From the NCBI GenBank assembly GCA_033761915.1, contig JANRMC010000111.1:1-7549 (forward strand): 7,549 bases of DNA. Reading direction: 5' to 3'. The translations under genes were made by a program, and so were the position numbers. The stretch is from JACMLD01 sp033761915 (GTDB lineage: Bacteria > Bacteroidota > Bacteroidia > Chitinophagales > Chitinophagaceae). The notes under the pieces were generated by a model. The model saw only the letters and a program-made list of their open reading frames with translations. It searched no databases and was not told where the DNA came from. This document shows positions 5,812-7,549 of the stretch, one piece after another. Every line of letters begins with the position of its first letter. The stretch's first letter is position 1.

Positions 5812-6981
5812 ATGAGTACTACTCAACCTAAAAAGAGAATTGCCATTTTTGGTTCTACCGGTTCTATAGGAACGCAGGCGCTGGATGTAATTGCGGCTAA
5901 CCCGCATTTGTTTAGTGCAGAAGTATTAACAGCACAGTCTAACGATGAGTTGCTGGTAAAACAGGCAAAGCAGTTTAACCCAAACATGGTGGTTATTGGC
6001 GATGAGCGCAAATATGCCAAAGTGAAAGAAGCGTTGGCCAATACCAATGTAAAAGTTTTTGCCGGAGAGAAAGCGCTGGAAGAAGTGGCTGCTATGGATT
6101 GCTACGATCTGATGCTGGCTGCTATTGTAGGTTTTGCCGGCTTAAAGCCTACATTAAAAGCCATAGAAGCCAAAAAAATAATTGCACTGGCCAATAAAGA
6201 AACGTTGGTGGTGGCGGGCGATATTGTGATGCAGAAAGCCGTTGAAAACCGGGTGCCCGTAATACCGGTAGATAGTGAACACTCTGCTATTTTTCAGTGC
6301 CTGGTGGGCGAAACCCGCAACCGCATTGAAAAAATAATTTTAACAGCCAGCGGCGGCCCCTTCTTTGGTAAAAAGCCCAATTTTTTGGTGAATGTAAAAA
6401 GAGATCATGCCTTGCAGCATCCTAACTGGGCCATGGGGGCGAAAATTACTATTGACAGTGCCACACTGATGAACAAAGGGCTGGAGATGATAGAGGCCAA
6501 GTGGTTATTTAACCTGCGGCCCGATCAGGTGCAGGTGGTGGTGCATCCGCAAAGCATTATACACAGCATGGTGCAGTTTGAAGATGGCAGTATTAAAGCA
6601 CAAATGGGTTTGCCCGATATGAAGTTGCCCATACAATATGCCATGGCTTTTCCGCAGCGTATTGCCAATAATTTTCCGCGATACGATTTTAGAAAACCCA
6701 ACACACTTACGTTTGATGAGCCCGATGTAAAAACATTTCGTAATCTGGCATTGGCTACCGATGCGTTGCACAAAGGCGGCAACCTGCCCTGCGTGCTGAA
6801 TGCCGCCAATGAAATTGCTGTATTTGCTTTCTTACACAATCGTCTGGGTTTTTTAGACATGACCGACCTGATTGAAAAAACCATGAACAAGATAGCCTTT
6901 ATAGAAAAACCCAGCCTGCAGGAGTATTATGATAGCGATGCAGAAGCACGGAGTTTTGCCGCTTCCTTAATTCATATGTAA
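5812..6981 (+). CDS. dxr: 1-deoxy-D-xylulose 5-phosphate reductoisomerase
   Basis: This enzyme converts 1-deoxy-D-xylulose 5-phosphate to 2-C-methyl-D-erythritol 4-phosphate with NADPH and a divalent metal, the first committed step of the MEP isoprenoid pathway. The 389 residues fit the family (about 390-400). The NADPH-binding GSTGSIG is at residues 14-20. Metal ligands are Asp154 and Glu156 in VDSEHSA and Glu225 in NKGLEMIEA, with Asn221 and Lys222 as phosphate and substrate contacts. TASGGPF is at 178-184 and HPNWAMG, on the mobile flap, at 203-209. VHPQSIIHSMV and the C-terminal NAANEIAV are also present. The ATG is chosen because MSTTQPKKRIAIFG leaves the normal short lead before the Rossmann strand. 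No Shine-Dalgarno is visible. It precedes rseP, a common bacterial neighbour, but the 317-base gap suggests that rseP may have its own promoter. All expected active-site residues are present. Confidence 0.98.
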   Translation: MSTTQPKKRIAIFGSTGSIGTQALDVIAANPHLFSAEVLTAQSNDELLVKQAKQFNPNMVVIGDERKYAKVKEALANTNVKVFAGEKALEEVAAMDCYDLMLAAIVGFAGLKPTLKAIEAKKIIALANKETLVVAGDIVMQKAVENRVPVIPVDSEHSAIFQCLVGETRNRIEKIILTASGGPFFGKKPNFLVNVKRDHALQHPNWAMGAKITIDSATLMNKGLEMIEAKWLFNLRPDQVQVVVHPQSIIHSMVQFEDGSIKAQMGLPDMKLPIQYAMAFPQRIANNFPRYDFRKPNTLTFDEPDVKTFRNLALATDALHKGGNLPCVLNAANEIAVFAFLHNRLGFLDMTDLIEKTMNKIAFIEKPSLQEYYDSDAEARSFAASLIHM

Positions 6982-7004
6982 GTGTTGGTAGCCAGCCGTG
7001 GTGC

Positions 7005-7031
7005 TGCTATGGGGCAGTTGTTGCGTCGCAC
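7005..7031 (-). repeat. Dispersed intergenic repeat, copy 3 (reverse orientation)
   Basis: The plus strand reads TGCTAT (7005-7010), nine bases, then GTTGCGTCGCAC (7020-7031). Its reverse complement is GTGCGACGCAAC, nine bases, ATAGCA, the same layout as copies 1 and 2. It begins 24 bases after the dxr stop. With copy 2 it flanks dxr in inverted orientation. Confidence 0.72.
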
Positions 7032-7077
7032 ATGTTAGCTGCAACGCTACGAGGAACGAGTAGCCATTTGCACTTCA

Positions 7078-7094
7078 TTCCGCTATCAGCGGAA
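7078..7094. repeat. Short perfect hairpin in the dxr-rseP gap
   Basis: TTCCGCT (7078-7084) and AGCGGAA (7088-7094) are exact reverse complements around an ATC loop. No T-run follows, so an intrinsic terminator is unlikely. It may be a further part of the repeat element that includes 7005-7031. Confidence 0.55.
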
Positions 7095-7298
7095 CTTCTG
7101 CGGCAAAAAGTAAGTGAGCTTATTGGTTTCATGCCGCTTTTGCACTGGCTTTGGCCTGATAAACGTTTAGGTGCAAGATCTATCTTCCGCTGTTCAAATT
7201 ATAGGTTCTCTGCTACAAAATTTTATCACCTTCCTAACCGTTTTTAGCTGATATTTGTTGCCATTTCAAAAAACGGCTTTATAAAGCATAGCTTACGT

Positions 7299-7549
7299 AT
7301 GATGTTATTAGCAATTAATTGGGCAGAAGTGGGGATTAAAGCAGCACAGTTTGTGGCTTCTTTTTCCATTATTGTGGTGTTGCATGAGTTGGGGCATTAT
7401 TTTCCGGCTAAATGGTTTAAGTGCCGGGTGGAAAAATTTTACCTCTTCTTTGACCCCTGGTTTTCGCTGGCTAAGAAAAAGATAGGAGAAACCGAATGGG
7501 GCCTGGGCTGGATTCCGTTTGGCGGGTATGTGAAAATATCGGGCATGGT
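7299..7549 (+). CDS. rseP: RseP-like site-2 intramembrane metalloprotease, 3'-truncated by window edge
   Basis: This is the N-terminal part of an M50 family zinc protease that cleaves transmembrane substrates within the inner membrane, classically an anti-sigma factor in envelope stress. Visible residues 1-83 contain a hydrophobic first membrane segment (about residues 12-29) running into VVLHELGHYF, where His29, Glu30 and His33 form the HExxH zinc site. Then come RVEKFYLFFDPWFSL and GLGWIPFGGYVKISGM, the re-entrant loop region typical of RseP. The second metal motif (NxxPxxxLDG) and the PDZ domain would lie beyond the window. Two ATG codons stand in tandem (7299 and 7302) and either may be used; residue numbers here count from 7299. 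The substrate in this organism cannot be told from this fragment. Its position after dxr is a common arrangement. Confidence 0.94.
   Translation, partial: MMLLAINWAEVGIKAAQFVASFSIIVVLHELGHYFPAKWFKCRVEKFYLFFDPWFSLAKKKIGETEWGLGWIPFGGYVKISGM

Larger units (their letters stand above)
6982..7298. other. dxr-rseP intergenic region, no convincing gene
   Basis: This 317-base gap holds dispersed repeat copy 3 near its left end, a weak 5-bp stem (GCTAC at 7046-7050 with GTAGC at 7060-7064) and a perfect hairpin at 7078-7094. A 71-codon open frame at 7032-7247 overlaps these structures, has no recognisable domain and starts one base beyond the repeat core, so I do not call it a gene. The last 100 bases are AT-rich and could hold an rseP promoter, but no good match to the Bacteroidota TTTG / TAnnTTTG pattern was found. 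Confidence 0.6.

Noticed and set aside
7032..7247. A 71-codon plus-strand open frame between dxr and rseP
   Set aside because: It has no recognisable domain, overlaps a repeat and two hairpins, has no ribosome binding site and reads like translated intergenic sequence.
5801..7261. Shared 11-mer ATATTTGTTGC before dxr (5801-5811) and before rseP (7251-7261)
   Set aside because: A few identical AT-rich 11-mers are expected by chance in a window of this size, and the positions relative to the starts differ.
7254..7287. Possible rseP promoter: TTTG at 7254-7257 and TATAAAGC at 7280-7287
   Set aside because: The spacing is tolerable, but the downstream box does not match TAnnTTTG; too weak to annotate.

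Overview
The window looks like chromosomal DNA of a Bacteroidota bacterium, most likely from the Chitinophagaceae or a close relative. The evidence is an acyl-ornithine transcarbamylase in place of an ordinary ornithine transcarbamylase, the order argD-argF'-argB-argE-argH, Bacteroidota-type protein sequences (for example MPHKKNP in ArgH), almost no Shine-Dalgarno sequences, and an S23/four-helix-bundle gene set between operon genes. The family-level placement is an inference from sequence style; no database search was possible.

Positions 1-5619 are the distal part of an arginine biosynthesis operon, all on the + strand. It begins inside argD (acyl-ornithine aminotransferase). A 143-base gap follows, holding a perfect hairpin and a copy of a dispersed repeat. 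Then come argF' (N-acetyl- or N-succinylornithine transcarbamylase, with a TTG start), argB (acylglutamate kinase) and argE (M20 deacylase); these three are joined by two 8-base overlaps. argH (argininosuccinate lyase) closes the run. In this route the acyl group stays on through the carbamoylation step, so ArgE is expected to release citrulline from acyl-citrulline. Expected partners argC and argG would lie to the left, outside the window.

Between argE and argH sits a cassette of about 490 bases. It has imperfect inverted ends built from degenerate seven-base units (RGTTNNN), and it carries an S23/four-helix-bundle protein gene that is broken by one missing base. The left end supplies the last codons of argE and the right end stops three bases short of the argH start. 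This is the most unusual object in the window: a small, apparently non-autonomous element with complementary ends.

Positions 5620-7549 hold a second group, dxr (complete) and rseP (its first 251 bases), a pairing common in bacteria that joins isoprenoid precursor synthesis to an intramembrane site-2 protease. Three copies of an intergenic repeat (GTGCGACGCAAC, nine variable bases, then ATAGC) occur before argF', before dxr, and in reverse orientation after dxr. The 317-base gap between dxr and rseP holds the third copy and a short hairpin, and no convincing gene.
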